From assembly GCA_963778225.1 (NCBI GenBank), contig CAVZTR010000001.1, forward strand, positions 1-64,000: 64,000 nucleotides of DNA, written 5' to 3'. The translations under genes were made by a program, and so were the position numbers. How positions within the stretch are numbered: the first letter of the stretch is position 1; each line of letters opens with the position of its first letter. The stretch comes from JAGVSR01 sp963778225. Lineage in GTDB: Bacteria > Pseudomonadota > Alphaproteobacteria > Rhizobiales > Hyphomicrobiaceae. This document shows positions 16,764 to 25,639 of this stretch, piece by piece. Below the pieces are notes generated by a model. It saw only the letters and a list, made by a program, of their open reading frames with translations, searched no databases and was not told the DNA's origin.

Positions 16764-17531
16764 TCAGTTGCCCTCGTCAGGAATATTCAAAACCGTGCCG
16801 CAGGCCTTGCAATGCACGGCATCGGGATCGTGTCTCTGTAGTCCGCAGACAGGGCAGGGGAACCGGACCTTATTGGGTCGAAAAAGTACCTGGGCAAGGC
16901 GTAAAAACAAAGTCACTCCGAACAGCATGATTATGACTGAGATGAGCCGACCTGTGCTTCCAGGCAGCGTGATATCGCCGAACCCTGTCGTGGTTAGTGC
17001 GGTCACAGTGAAGTAGAGGGCGTCGACATAGTTCTTTATGTTCGGGTTGGTCCAGTGCTGCGTCTCATAAACAATGCTCGTCATGATGAAGATGAATACG
17101 AACAGATGCGCCATCGCGAGGATGACGTCTTCGTTACGCCTGAAATATGGGAAGTCTGTACGTAGTCTTGCCAAGAATTTGTATGTATGAAGCAGACGTA
17201 GCGTTCGTATAACGCGCATGAAGCCCCCAGCTTCTCCGGCAACTGGGGCGAGAAACGAGGCTATCGCAATGTAGTCGACGAGTGAAGCTGGGTGTGTCAG
17301 CTCTCTCAACTTGGACCTTGATATCCAGATCCGCGCGATCAATTCCGCCAGGAGTACGAGGCCGATTACAACGTCGATGGCTTCGATAGCTGCGGATCTT
17401 GGGATGAAAGAAGTTACGACAATAAACAGAATAGTGGCGATGTCGAAGATCAAAATGCCGTAACTGAACTTTCTCGAACGGTGCGTCTCTCCCTCATAAA
17501 GCTCTTCTAGTAACACGGTGACGCGGTTCAT
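16764..17531 (-). CDS. Voltage-gated-type ion channel with C-terminal zinc ribbon
   Basis: The 255-residue membrane protein has about six transmembrane segments. S4 is Arg-rich (RVIRTLRLLHTYKFLARLR, about residues 106-124). A pore loop follows with TTGFGD (181-186) in place of the canonical TVGYGD, then S6. The C-terminus carries a zinc ribbon, CPVC (226-229) and CKAC (241-244). The architecture fits a small Kv-like potassium channel of the inner membrane. The TTGFGD filter also occurs in some bacterial K+ channel homologues, but the selectivity here is not certain. The zinc ribbon could sense or tether a cytoplasmic partner. It is divergent from the citrate-synthase-like gene. Confidence 0.8.
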   Translation of the reverse strand: MNRVTVLLEELYEGETHRSRKFSYGILIFDIATILFIVVTSFIPRSAAIEAIDVVIGLVLLAELIARIWISRSKLRELTHPASLVDYIAIASFLAPVAGEAGGFMRVIRTLRLLHTYKFLARLRTDFPYFRRNEDVILAMAHLFVFIFIMTSIVYETQHWTNPNIKNYVDALYFTVTALTTTGFGDITLPGSTGRLISVIIMLFGVTLFLRLAQVLFRPNKVRFPCPVCGLQRHDPDAVHCKACGTVLNIPDEGN

Positions 17532-17771
17532 GGCATGTCATTGGATTTGAGGGTTGCCGTGTGTGCCCGACAGCGCCGTTCGCGGAAATTCAATAAGGAA
17601 ACGAGTGTAGCGGCCTTCTGGCCACTACGAACAAAGTTAAGGCCAACTGCATACGTCCGGGTTGCCCGCCAATGGCATTATGCACGCTCTTACGTTGTGA
17701 ACCAGAGGTGACGAGCGTTCGGTTCGTCGGGTAATGTCGACAGCCACTTGAGCGGTCAGGACCTTGCCCCG

Positions 17772-19067
17772 ATGAACAGAACAGAGTCCGCGAATTCGGC
17801 GAAGCTCGCCTGCAAGGGCAACGTGATTGAGTTGCCGGTGATCCAAGGAGCTCGGGGTCCTGCGGTGATCGACATCGGCACCGTGTACCGAGACACCGGT
17901 TCCTTCACGTTTGATCCCGGCTTCACATCGACTGCGAGCTGCTCGTCCCGGATCACGTTTGTTGATGGCGAGGCTGGCGAACTTCTCTGCCGCGGCTATC
18001 CGATCGAGCAGCTCGCAGTAAAGTCGAACTTTCTTGCTGTCTGTTATTTACTGCTTCATGGCGAACTGCCGTCAAACGAGGAGTTCCGAGACTTCCGGAC
18101 GACCATCTCGCGTCATACAATGCTGCACGAGCAACTGACGCGGTTCTATACCGGCTTCCGCCGCGATGCGCCGCCTATGGCAATCATGATAGGGGTCGTT
18201 GGCGCGTTGTCTGCATTTTTTCACGACTCGACGAATATCAACGATCCAAAGCACCGTATGATTGCGAGCCATCGCATGCTCGCCAAGATGCCGACGATCG
18301 CGGCAATGGCGTATAAGTACTCCTTAGGGCAGCCGTTCATCTACCCGCGTAATGACCTCGACTACGCTTCCAACTTTTTGCAGATGTGCTTTGCAGTTCC
18401 GTGCGAACCGTACGTCGTTAATCCCATCGTGGCACGTGCGTTGGATCGCATTACTATTCTACATGCGGATCATGGGCAGAATGCCTCGACGTCGACGGTG
18501 CGATTGGCTGGATCCTCGGGCGCTAATCCCTTTGCATGTATTGCTGCTGGCATGGCCTGCCTGTGGGGTCCTGCACAAGGCGGCGCCAAAGTGGCTGTTC
18601 ACAAGATGCTCGATGAAATTGGCGCGATTGACCGCATCCCCGCATTCATTTCCAGGGCGAAGGATCGAGGTGCTGACGTGCCGCTTGTTGGCTTCGGTCA
18701 CCGCATTTATCGGTACAGCGATCCGCGCGCGAAAGTGCTGCAAAGGACCTGTCACGAGGTCCTGGATGCACTCGGCAAACGAGACGATCCCATCATCAGG
18801 GTCGGGTTAGAGCTTGAGCGGATCACGCTGGAGGATAGGTTTTTTATTGAGAACGGGCTGTATCCGAACAAAGACTTCTATTCCACCTTGGCTCTGCGGG
18901 CGATGGGGTTTCCACCTTCCATGTTTGTCGTGTTGTTTGCGGTCGCCCGGACCGTCGGCTGGATCGCACATTGGGCAGAGATGATTGAGGATCCTCAGCA
19001 GAAGATCGGTCGTCCACGCCAGCTTTATGTCGGCCCGCCGAGACGTGATTTTCCGCAAGGTGTTTGA
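17772..19067 (+). CDS. Citrate synthase homologue with altered active site
   Basis: The 431-residue protein matches type II (gltA-like) citrate synthase along its length. The normal reaction joins oxaloacetate and acetyl-CoA. Two of the three catalytic residues known from E. coli GltA are present: His in GFGHRIYR (residue 310) and Asp in PNKDFYS (368). The third, the His of the GPAHGGAN motif, is Gln (GPAQGGAK, residue 269). The adjoining HADHEQNAST motif reads HADHGQNAST. The start was set at the ATG at 17772; a TTG 24 bases upstream is possible. It ends 3 bases before a recombinase relic. It is likely an accessory paralogue with lost or changed activity. Confidence 0.85.
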   Translation: MNRTESANSAKLACKGNVIELPVIQGARGPAVIDIGTVYRDTGSFTFDPGFTSTASCSSRITFVDGEAGELLCRGYPIEQLAVKSNFLAVCYLLLHGELPSNEEFRDFRTTISRHTMLHEQLTRFYTGFRRDAPPMAIMIGVVGALSAFFHDSTNINDPKHRMIASHRMLAKMPTIAAMAYKYSLGQPFIYPRNDLDYASNFLQMCFAVPCEPYVVNPIVARALDRITILHADHGQNASTSTVRLAGSSGANPFACIAAGMACLWGPAQGGAKVAVHKMLDEIGAIDRIPAFISRAKDRGADVPLVGFGHRIYRYSDPRAKVLQRTCHEVLDALGKRDDPIIRVGLELERITLEDRFFIENGLYPNKDFYSTLALRAMGFPPSMFVVLFAVARTVGWIAHWAEMIEDPQQKIGRPRQLYVGPPRRDFPQGV

Positions 19068-19070
19068 CGA

Positions 19071-19331
19071 TCACACCAAATCCACAACTCGCCTCTGTGC
19101 CTCTGCATCCGCCTCAATGTAGCGCTGGGTTGTGCTGAGAGTGCTATGACCAGCCAAAATCTGCACGTCACGCAGCGAACCACCCACTGTTGAGATTGTG
19201 CGAGCGGCGTTGGTGATGAAGGTGCGCCGGCCGGAAACGCAGCGCATTTCCAAGGTGGCCTTCAGCATCTGTCACCATGTCCCACGTCATTCCCGCAATC
19301 TCCTTCGCGCTCAGCCCTTTGCTCTGTCATC
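19071..19331 (-). pseudogene. Tyrosine recombinase relic with internal deletion
   Basis: From high to low coordinates the minus strand reads GLSAKEIAGMTWDMVTDAEGH. After a jump to another frame it reads SGRRTFITNAARTISTVGG, then SLRDVQILAGHSTLSTTQRYIEADAEAQRR and a stop. The box II Arg, the LAGH His and the catalytic Tyr are preserved, but the linking region and the whole N-terminal half are gone. It is therefore a non-functional remnant, the best preserved of the series in the window. Confidence 0.8.
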
Positions 19332-19375
19332 CACAGCGGCTGCGCTGTCAACTTACCTACACAGGAAAAACGGCC

Positions 19376-19564
19376 ATGAGCAAGGAACAGCCCACCGGTG
19401 ATCAACCTGGCAACGATGGGCTAATTTTTATGCTGTCGCAACTACGGGACGATCTCGCGGAAGTGATAGAGGGGCTGGAAGGCAAATCGCTTTCCTATGA
19501 AGTCGCGGTAGAAGGTGCGAAGGCCCAGATTAGTTGGGTACTCAAGGAGCTGTCTGAGGGCTAA
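19376..19564 (+). CDS. Small hypothetical protein
   Basis: The 62-residue soluble product is acidic, with a helical core (LSQLRDDLAEVIEGLEGKSLSYEVAVEGAKAQISWVL in outline). ACAGGAAAA lies about 8 bases before the ATG at 19376. Its 3' end overlaps the convergent truncated membrane-protein gene by 23 bases. I recognise no family. Confidence 0.5.
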   Translation: MSKEQPTGDQPGNDGLIFMLSQLRDDLAEVIEGLEGKSLSYEVAVEGAKAQISWVLKELSEG

Positions 19565-19808
19565 CTGGTGCTGCTGCGGGCGGGGCCCCGGCTGTCGGAA
19601 TACCGCCTGATGAGTATATCGCCGCCGCACCGAACAGAACCGCAAATAGAACGGCCGTTCCAAGCGCACTTACGAAGCGGGTGCTGAATGAGATGAAGTT
19701 GGCGACGAGATCGAGAACGAACACGAGACCAGCCGCAACCACGATCATCTGCAGCCAGGTCTGCCGATTGGCTTCCTTCAACTCGGGCGGCAGGACGGTT
19801 TCGTCCAC
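19542..19808 (-). pseudogene. Truncated copy of a duplicated four-helix membrane protein
   Basis: The 88 residues from a GTG at 19808 match the C-terminal half of the intact 142-residue protein at 34967-35395: VLPPELKEA-R-TW-QM, AAGLVFVLDL-ANFISF--RFVSAL, LFAVLFG. The matching N-terminal half, which has two further membrane segments, is missing. Codons just upstream (LAYTVDE) also match the paralogue, so the break lies a few residues before the GTG. It begins 14 bases after the stop of the hydrolase gene and might still be translated by coupling. Confidence 0.65.
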
Positions 19809-19822
19809 CGTGTAGGCGAGAC

Positions 19823-21394
19823 CTAAGAAGGTTCGTCGTTGATAGAGCTTTGCATGATGCTCTCATAGGCTCGGGCAACATGTGGATAGTCGTGGTCGAT
19901 TATGAATGCTGGAGATGATCTGAAGCCCCTGCTCTGGCCGATCGCGTAGGCGACGAGTTTGATGAAGCGGTCTTGGTCGAAGTACGAAGTATGGATGAGC
20001 TCTTTCCAGGTCAAATAGTCTGCCAAGACATCGGCAGTTGCCTGCTTCGAATCAGCCTCGGTTAGATTTTCGATAATGTTGCGGAATTTTGGGATGACCT
20101 CGCTGATCGCATGGTCACTAGCCTGCTCCAGATCGGATGCGATCCAGGCTGGTAAGGGAGGATGACCGCGTGAGAGCCAGATCGGCCATTCGGCTGTGTC
20201 GACGGCGAAGGCCTCCTGCATGTCGCTGCCGTAGGCGGCAGCTTTCAGCTGGGACACCGTCAACGGATTGAGAGCGAGACTGAGTCCGTGGCTCACGATT
20301 CGGGCGGCTTTGTTGAAGATCCAGGTCAGGCAGACGGCGGTACCCATTAACAGAACAAGACTAACCACGAGCAGTCCGAGGGTCTCGAGATCCGACAACT
20401 TCCCGAAGGCCGTCGGCGGGATGAACAGACTTGCCGGAACGACGATGAGCCAGAGGAGGACAACGGCGGAATTCTCGAAAATGTCGTGTCCACCGGCCGT
20501 GTAAATGTCTTCGGCAGTAATTGCGTCGAAGCGCGAGAAGAGCTGTTCCGAAAAGGTATCCATGATCGGCTCGGATGTGAGCAGCAACAGGCAGACGATC
20601 GGGATGACTGCGATCGCCAAAAGATTGAGGGCAGCCGCAGCGAAGTCACGGGAGAACACTTCGACGTCCAGCTTCTTGACGGCTTTCAAGCTTTGAACCG
20701 CCTCGTCCTTGGCATGCCACAGGGAAAGCCACCTTGGGCCAAAGGTCTCCGCGGCAACGCTGGTCGTGTTCGAGGCAGGACTGAAGCCATTACGAAACTG
20801 ACGGATGGCAATTGCCGCGTAGAAAGCAGCCATGGGGCCAAAGGCGCAGAGCACGGCGATCACCCATTCAGGCCACTCGCGTTTATCGGCGCCAACGAAA
20901 ACTGCCAGTCCGACGAGCACCATGAAGGTTATAAGGGTGAGATAGATCGCCTTGCCAAAAATGCCGAGGCGCGAGAACAGAAGCCGGTGTCGCTCTGTCT
21001 TGATGAATGGCGTGCCGACCGTGATCCAGCGCTGCAGGTTGTTCAGTGTGTTGCCAGCGCGTGCGCTCTCAAGCAACGCAGCACCGACGACTGATCCGCC
21101 GTGGCTGTGACCGATGATGGCGTAAGGTTCTCCGCGGCCTTCAAGCGCGACCAGCTTGGCGGCAAGCTCTTGGCCAGCGGCGCGGCGAGCCGCTTCGCTG
21201 TTGAGGCCATTCCATACAAACGGGGCCAAGGTGATAGGGCCGCCGTCCGCCTGCAGCAACATAGCAAGGCGCATCGTGAAAGGGCTGCCGTATTGCCACC
21301 AAGCACGCCCTTCGAGCGGTCCCGTCGCGAAGGTACCATGCACGGTAATGAGTGTCGCCACGCTGTCCCCCTGCTGCGCTGCGGCCGCCAACAT
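19823..21394 (-). CDS. Membrane-anchored alpha/beta-hydrolase-like protein
   Basis: The 523-residue protein begins with a hydrolase-like strand (VATLITVHGTFATG) and has a lipase-type nucleophile motif GHSHGG (about residues 95-100). About four to five hydrophobic segments follow in the middle (around 150-205 and 255-355), and a soluble C-terminal portion ends the protein. It is probably an inner-membrane serine hydrolase acting on an unknown ester. The ATG at 21394 begins at the conserved part; a TTG eight codons upstream is open. It stands alone beside island debris, and I do not know a named family. Confidence 0.65.
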   Translation of the reverse strand: MLAAAAQQGDSVATLITVHGTFATGPLEGRAWWQYGSPFTMRLAMLLQADGGPITLAPFVWNGLNSEAARRAAGQELAAKLVALEGRGEPYAIIGHSHGGSVVGAALLESARAGNTLNNLQRWITVGTPFIKTERHRLLFSRLGIFGKAIYLTLITFMVLVGLAVFVGADKREWPEWVIAVLCAFGPMAAFYAAIAIRQFRNGFSPASNTTSVAAETFGPRWLSLWHAKDEAVQSLKAVKKLDVEVFSRDFAAAALNLLAIAVIPIVCLLLLTSEPIMDTFSEQLFSRFDAITAEDIYTAGGHDIFENSAVVLLWLIVVPASLFIPPTAFGKLSDLETLGLLVVSLVLLMGTAVCLTWIFNKAARIVSHGLSLALNPLTVSQLKAAAYGSDMQEAFAVDTAEWPIWLSRGHPPLPAWIASDLEQASDHAISEVIPKFRNIIENLTEADSKQATADVLADYLTWKELIHTSYFDQDRFIKLVAYAIGQSRGFRSSPAFIIDHDYPHVARAYESIMQSSINDEPS

Positions 21395-21448
21395 TCGACG
21401 AATTGGTTGACTTGGCAAGGGTTCGCACGCGCGGAGGTGTATCCAAGT

Positions 21449-21940
21449 TCAGATGCCAGCCATATACCCCGTGCACTTTGCGACGGGCATACGGATTGTC
21501 TGATCACCCGTTCGGGGTGCCTTGAAAGGATATCTAATTAGAAAGATGACTTTATCCGGAAAGGCAGACTGCATATAGCGGCGGTTAAGAAGAACCCGAC
21601 AAAGCAGGCAATCCTCCCTCAGTGTGCCGCGAAGCTGTGCAAGAAGATGTTCTCGTGCGCGCTCGAATGCCTCGAATCCCCATACGCCCACAATCGATTT
21701 CTCATGCTTGTACGAGATCTCGCCAAGAACGAATTGAGGCGTATCGTTTTGCCCCGAGTGTAATTCTCGTATGCGACGAACAATGGACAGCGGGCAGGTC
21801 TGCCGCAGGACTGTCAGTATGTGTTGGTCGCGCGTGCTATAGAGGTTTTCAGCGAGTGCGCGTCCTGTGTCTGTCAGTTCATAGTTGAACCAATCGACAG
21901 TGTGTAGCCGACGTCGGTGTTCAGATCGTGCAATGGTCAA
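21449..21940 (-). CDS. Uncertain hypothetical protein
   Basis: This is a 163-codon open frame with a TTG start and no clear ribosome-binding site. The N-terminal part (WFNYELTDTGRALAENLYS, then a helical Arg-rich stretch) has the flavour of a winged-helix regulator fragment. The C-terminal part is unlike any domain I know. The region is lower in G+C than its neighbours. It may be a decayed or foreign gene. Confidence 0.3.
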   Translation of the reverse strand: MTIARSEHRRRLHTVDWFNYELTDTGRALAENLYSTRDQHILTVLRQTCPLSIVRRIRELHSGQNDTPQFVLGEISYKHEKSIVGVWGFEAFERAREHLLAQLRGTLREDCLLCRVLLNRRYMQSAFPDKVIFLIRYPFKAPRTGDQTIRMPVAKCTGYMAGI

Positions 21941-22012
21941 CGAAAAATTTTATCTGACCGACACCGTTAGGCTAAAGCGTAGCGCCGATCACAATGTGCT
22001 GGTCGAGGGACG

Positions 22013-22537
22013 CTATCGGTTGTCGCGTTTTGCCTGCGCAACCTTGGCTGCTTGGCGAAGGCGACCGAGTTCCATGGGCCGGATCAAGTTTTGCCTCCGG
22101 CTGCTCGGCTTGCTGCGCATTCCTTCGTGAGCGTGCCGGGAGTTCAAGGGCACAACGCGGGAATCGGCCGATTCATTTTTGAGTTCCAGCGCTCTATGGG
22201 CGTTCTCGACGAGCGTGAGACGTGCACCCATTTTTTTGCGGCGCTCAAGCTCGCTGTTCAGCCGCCGCATGGCCATCGCGAGAACTGCAAGTTTGAGCTT
22301 TGATCCTTCTTCTGCGCGCGAAGCTGCCGCGCCTTTCGGTGCTGCCTTCCCGCGCAGTTCTCGACGGCGACGGCTTGCTTCCGTCCGGGCGCGATTGCGA
22401 CGCTCTCGTACAAGCTTGATGAGATTGCGCAGTTCCTCGTCGGAGACATGCTGGACATCGGGGTGATGGGATTTGCTGACGAGTTCCTGTTCATCCGAGC
22501 TGAGTGCGCGCAGCTCTTGTTTCTTTGTGATCGCCAT
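22013..22537 (-). CDS. Conserved basic hypothetical protein of alphaproteobacteria
   Basis: The 174-residue, strongly basic, soluble protein begins MAITKKQELRALSSDEQELV, followed by HHPDVQHVSDEELRNLIKLVRERR and a long Arg-rich helical stretch. It ends LIRPMELGRLRQAAKVAQAKRD. From memory this block pattern recurs in uncharacterised proteins of Rhizobiales-type genomes. GGGAG lies 7 bases before the ATG. The charge and predicted coiled coil suggest nucleic-acid or ribosome binding, which is inference only. Confidence 0.7.
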   Translation of the reverse strand: MAITKKQELRALSSDEQELVSKSHHPDVQHVSDEELRNLIKLVRERRNRARTEASRRRRELRGKAAPKGAAASRAEEGSKLKLAVLAMAMRRLNSELERRKKMGARLTLVENAHRALELKNESADSRVVPLNSRHAHEGMRSKPSSRRQNLIRPMELGRLRQAAKVAQAKRDNR

Positions 22538-22846
22538 CCAATAACTCCCATACGAAATCTGTATTCACGTTTCTATTCTATCCACTCAGTCTACAAGCTC
22601 TCTTTGACCGTTGTCCATCACGCCTGTCTCAACACATTCGCGAATTGGCCTACCTTTACGGTTCGATCGGTTGCCGTTGAGTGGTTTTGCAATTCATTCC
22701 TCGTGCAGGTCTCAGGCGACCTGGGCTACGAGCGCTCGGCGGAGCGCTGCCGACGCGGGGCTGGATTAACGGCAGCGGTTCACTATATCTGAAGCGGGCG
22801 TGTGCCCGGTCGGGCATGGACCACAGTCAGAATAGGTTGGGAAGAC
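22538..22846. other. Intergenic stretch between divergent genes
   Basis: This is the roughly 310-base divergent region between the basic hypothetical gene and htpX. Both promoters must lie here, but I see no clear operator repeat or RNA element. Confidence 0.4.
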
Positions 22847-23719
22847 ATGAAGCGGATCGCGCTTTTTCTAGCGACCAACATTGCCGTCCTGGTCGTCATT
22901 TCCGTGTTGATCAGTGTCTTGGGCGTGGGGCGGATCGCCGATGCCAACGGCCTCGATCTCGGCGCGCTTCTCGCCTTGTCGGCCATCATCGGGTTCACGG
23001 GCTCGATCATCTCGCTGCTCATTTCGAAGCCTATGGCGAAGTGGCAGACCGGCGCTCACGTCATCACCGAACCCGCCAACTCCGAAGAACGCTGGCTGTT
23101 GCAGGCGGTCGAGCAACTGTCGGCTCGCGCGGGCATCAAGACCCCTGAAGTCGCGATCTACGAAGGCGAACCCAATGCATTCGCCACGGGCGCGTTCAAG
23201 AACTCTGCATTGGTGGCTGTCTCAACTGGCCTTCTCCAGACGATGAATCAGGAGGAGGTGGAAGCCGTCCTCGCACACGAAGTGGCTCACGTAGCCAACG
23301 GCGACATGGTGACGATGACGCTTATTCAGGGTGTCGTGAACACGTTCGTCGTGTTCCTGTCGCGCGTCGTCGGCTATGTGGTCGATAAGCAGATCAATAA
23401 AGACGGCAATGGTCAGGGTATCGGCTATTTCGTGACATCGTTGGTGTGCCAGATCGTATTCGGCATCCTCGCCTCCATGATCGTGGCGTGGTTCTCGCGC
23501 CACCGCGAGTTTCGGGCTGATGCCGGCGCGGCCACCTACATGGGCCAGCCCAACAGCATGATCAGCGCCTTGGCGTCTCTGGGTCGCGTCGATCCGGGCG
23601 AATTACCAAAATCAATTCAGACGATGGGCATCAGCGATCGACCGGGTTTCTTGGCACTCTTCTCGACCCATCCGCCGATCGAGGCTCGGATCGCGGCTTT
23701 GCGCAACCTATCGAATTAA
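22847..23719 (+). CDS. htpX: Membrane zinc metalloprotease HtpX
   Basis: The 290-residue inner-membrane protease degrades damaged membrane proteins alongside FtsH. It has two N-terminal transmembrane segments, the zinc-binding HEVAH (in LAHEVAHVANGD, about residue 143), two central membrane segments, and the third ligand region FRADAGAATYMG. The C-terminus LFSTHPPIEARIAAL is typical. The length matches E. coli HtpX (293 residues). The ATG at 22847 has GGGAAG just upstream; the frame is open 15 codons further. It appears monocistronic. Confidence 0.95.
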   Translation: MKRIALFLATNIAVLVVISVLISVLGVGRIADANGLDLGALLALSAIIGFTGSIISLLISKPMAKWQTGAHVITEPANSEERWLLQAVEQLSARAGIKTPEVAIYEGEPNAFATGAFKNSALVAVSTGLLQTMNQEEVEAVLAHEVAHVANGDMVTMTLIQGVVNTFVVFLSRVVGYVVDKQINKDGNGQGIGYFVTSLVCQIVFGILASMIVAWFSRHREFRADAGAATYMGQPNSMISALASLGRVDPGELPKSIQTMGISDRPGFLALFSTHPPIEARIAALRNLSN

Positions 23720-23938
23720 TGGCCCCGGCCCGGTGATAGATTTACATCGTTCAGACGAGAGCACATACGGGAAAGCGTGGCTCTGGCCACGCCCGCCCGT
23801 TTGCGTGTGCGTGTCCGATGGGTAACAGGTGATCCTAGACTGTGGACTGTGTCCAAAACTTCATATCGGAACTCGACGCCAAATGCATTGTGATGCCCAA
23901 TGGTGGTGGGACGCCTGCAGGGGGACCTATGACGTGTA

Positions 23939-24751
23939 TTGCATCTCGTTCGTTTTCCAGCGGCAGTATTGGCCTTTTCGATTTTCTGCGCACCTCTGGC
24001 TTCAGCCGCCGATTTGGATGCGCCGCCGCCTGTCGTCAGCCAAACCGCTTCCGCTTGGACATTTTCGCTCGCGACCTACTCGTGGCTCCCTTGGATTTCG
24101 GGCGATATCAATGTTCGGAATCGCGAGATCGACGTGGACGCCGCGCCGGACGACATCCTGCGCTCTCTCGACTGGTCAACGCTGCCGGTGTGGATGAGCT
24201 ACGCGGAGCTGCGCAACGGACCGCTGACCATTTTCAACGATATCGTCTGGACCGCGCTGGAAGACGGTCAGGGCTTCGACCGGCGGTTCATTTCCGGTGA
24301 GGTTCAGGTCGACTACTCGCAATTGACGGTCGAACTGGGCGCCGCGTATGCCGTCTGGTCTCAGGGTGGTGCGACGGTCGATGTGCTCGCGGGCGGGCGT
24401 TATTGGCGCCAGAACACCGATGTTTTTGTCGCCGGTTCTGGTGGACGATTGTCGTTGGACGCTTCCGCAACAGTCGACTGGGTGGATCCTTTCATTGGCG
24501 CGCGCCTCATTCAGCCGATTGCGCCAGGTCAGAGTGTTTTGGTGCGCGGTGATGTTGGGGGCTTCGGGGCCGGCAGTGATTTCTCCTGGCAGGCGCTTGC
24601 CACGTACAACATGAAATTGTGCGAGACCGGCGGTACCGTCATCGACGGTTATTTCGGGTATCGCGCATTGGCCGTTGATTATTCGGAAGGCGCCTACGAA
24701 TTGGACGTGGTGCAGCACGGCCCGGTCATGGGTCTGACCATGAATTTCTAG
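23939..24751 (+). CDS. Outer-membrane beta-barrel protein
   Basis: The 270-residue protein has a signal peptide (ends LASA-AD, about residue 23) and many amphipathic strands rich in Gly, Trp and Tyr. Examples are WTFSLATYSWLPWISGDI, ELGAAYAVWSQ and TVDVLAGGRYWRQ. It ends VMGLTMNF with a terminal Phe, as outer-membrane barrels do. The family resembles uncharacterised alphaproteobacterial barrels. The frame opens with TTG at 23939, with GGGGGA about 15 bases ahead, so the start is slightly uncertain. It is the first gene of a five-gene same-strand envelope cluster. Confidence 0.75.
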   Translation: MHLVRFPAAVLAFSIFCAPLASAADLDAPPPVVSQTASAWTFSLATYSWLPWISGDINVRNREIDVDAAPDDILRSLDWSTLPVWMSYAELRNGPLTIFNDIVWTALEDGQGFDRRFISGEVQVDYSQLTVELGAAYAVWSQGGATVDVLAGGRYWRQNTDVFVAGSGGRLSLDASATVDWVDPFIGARLIQPIAPGQSVLVRGDVGGFGAGSDFSWQALATYNMKLCETGGTVIDGYFGYRALAVDYSEGAYELDVVQHGPVMGLTMNF

Positions 24752-24785
24752 CTGTCGATCTGAAAGTTTATTTGAGTGCGCAAAC

Positions 24786-25592
24786 ATGAATGCTGGTGCT
24801 GACAGCCGTTACGATCACGGGGCATTGCTGCCCTCGCCTGATCCGGCTGTATGGTACGCCCTTCGGCCCGAGGTCCGTTCTCATCCACTTTGTTTGGCAG
24901 ATCTGAAACTGCTGGCCGCGCAGCAACAACTGCGACACGACGATTTCATCTGGCATCCCGCGTGGGAGACTTGGCGCTTTGCACATGAATTGCCGGGGCT
25001 CTTCGACAATCCTGCGCATGCCGCTTCCGCGGCTTCGCTGGCGCAGGTTCACGGCACCACCGTCGGCGAAGGACACTCGGACGCGCAGACGAAAAAGAAA
25101 AATCTAAAGGAACGTGCGCGGCATGAGCTGCGCTCCTACGTGGTGATTACCGTCTATATCTGGGTAATTTTGAGCCTCTTGCGGCTGCACGAGACGTTGC
25201 TGGCGGATAGCTATCATGTCGGGGTCCAGGCTCACGGCCTCGCCATCGTCAATGCCCTCATTCTTGGAAAGGTGGTTCTAATTGCCGAGGCCTTGCGCGT
25301 CGGCGACTGGACTGCGCAGCGTGCGCCTGCCTTCGCTATTCTCATCAAGTCTGTGTTTTTTGCCCTTGCAATCGTGCTTTTTCATGCGACCGAGCACCTC
25401 GTGTCTGAGCTATGGCATGGCGCAGCGTTGAATGCGGATTTGCTCGTGGTCGATGCGGCAAACGCAAGGCGAGCACTCATCATGGCCGCGATCATGACGA
25501 TAGCGCTGATGCCCTATTTCCTGATCAAGGACATCGAGCGACGCACGGGTGAGACTGATCTTCTGTTGATGGCGGTCGGTCTCAAGCGCTGA
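24786..25592 (+). CDS. GYF-domain membrane protein
   Basis: The 268-residue protein has an N-terminal GYF_2-type module (WYALRPEVRSHPLCLADLKLLAAQQQLRHDDFIWHPAWETWRFA in outline, residues about 23-66). A charged Lys-rich linker (about 100-112) follows, then a C-terminal half with about four transmembrane helices. GYF_2 modules bind proline-rich or partner peptides. Here the domain would face the cytoplasm and recruit something to the membrane. It begins 34 bases after the barrel gene. A strong hairpin follows its stop. The C-terminal membrane domain is not one I can name. Confidence 0.65.
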   Translation: MNAGADSRYDHGALLPSPDPAVWYALRPEVRSHPLCLADLKLLAAQQQLRHDDFIWHPAWETWRFAHELPGLFDNPAHAASAASLAQVHGTTVGEGHSDAQTKKKNLKERARHELRSYVVITVYIWVILSLLRLHETLLADSYHVGVQAHGLAIVNALILGKVVLIAEALRVGDWTAQRAPAFAILIKSVFFALAIVLFHATEHLVSELWHGAALNADLLVVDAANARRALIMAAIMTIALMPYFLIKDIERRTGETDLLLMAVGLKR

Positions 25593-25601
25593 GCCATGAC
25601 T

Positions 25602-25639
25602 ATTGCGTGCTGCTGTCCGAAATCCGGATAGCACGCAAT
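25602..25639. other. Strong intercistronic hairpin
   Basis: ATTGCGTGC pairs perfectly with GCACGCAAT, and the inner bases (TGCTGTCCG/CCGGATA) extend the stem around an AAAT loop. There is no T-run, so it is not a standard terminator. It may protect or process the mRNA between the GYF gene and the 25724 gene. Confidence 0.5.

Noticed and set aside
18462..18491. HADHGQNAST segment as the lost catalytic His of the citrate synthase
   Set aside because: The His residues of this segment are present. The missing catalytic His is in the later GPAHGGAN motif, which reads GPAQGGAK.
11060..19808. Intact insertion sequence or prophage in the accessory zone
   Set aside because: No transposase, terminal inverted repeats or phage structural genes were seen; only recombinase fragments are present.
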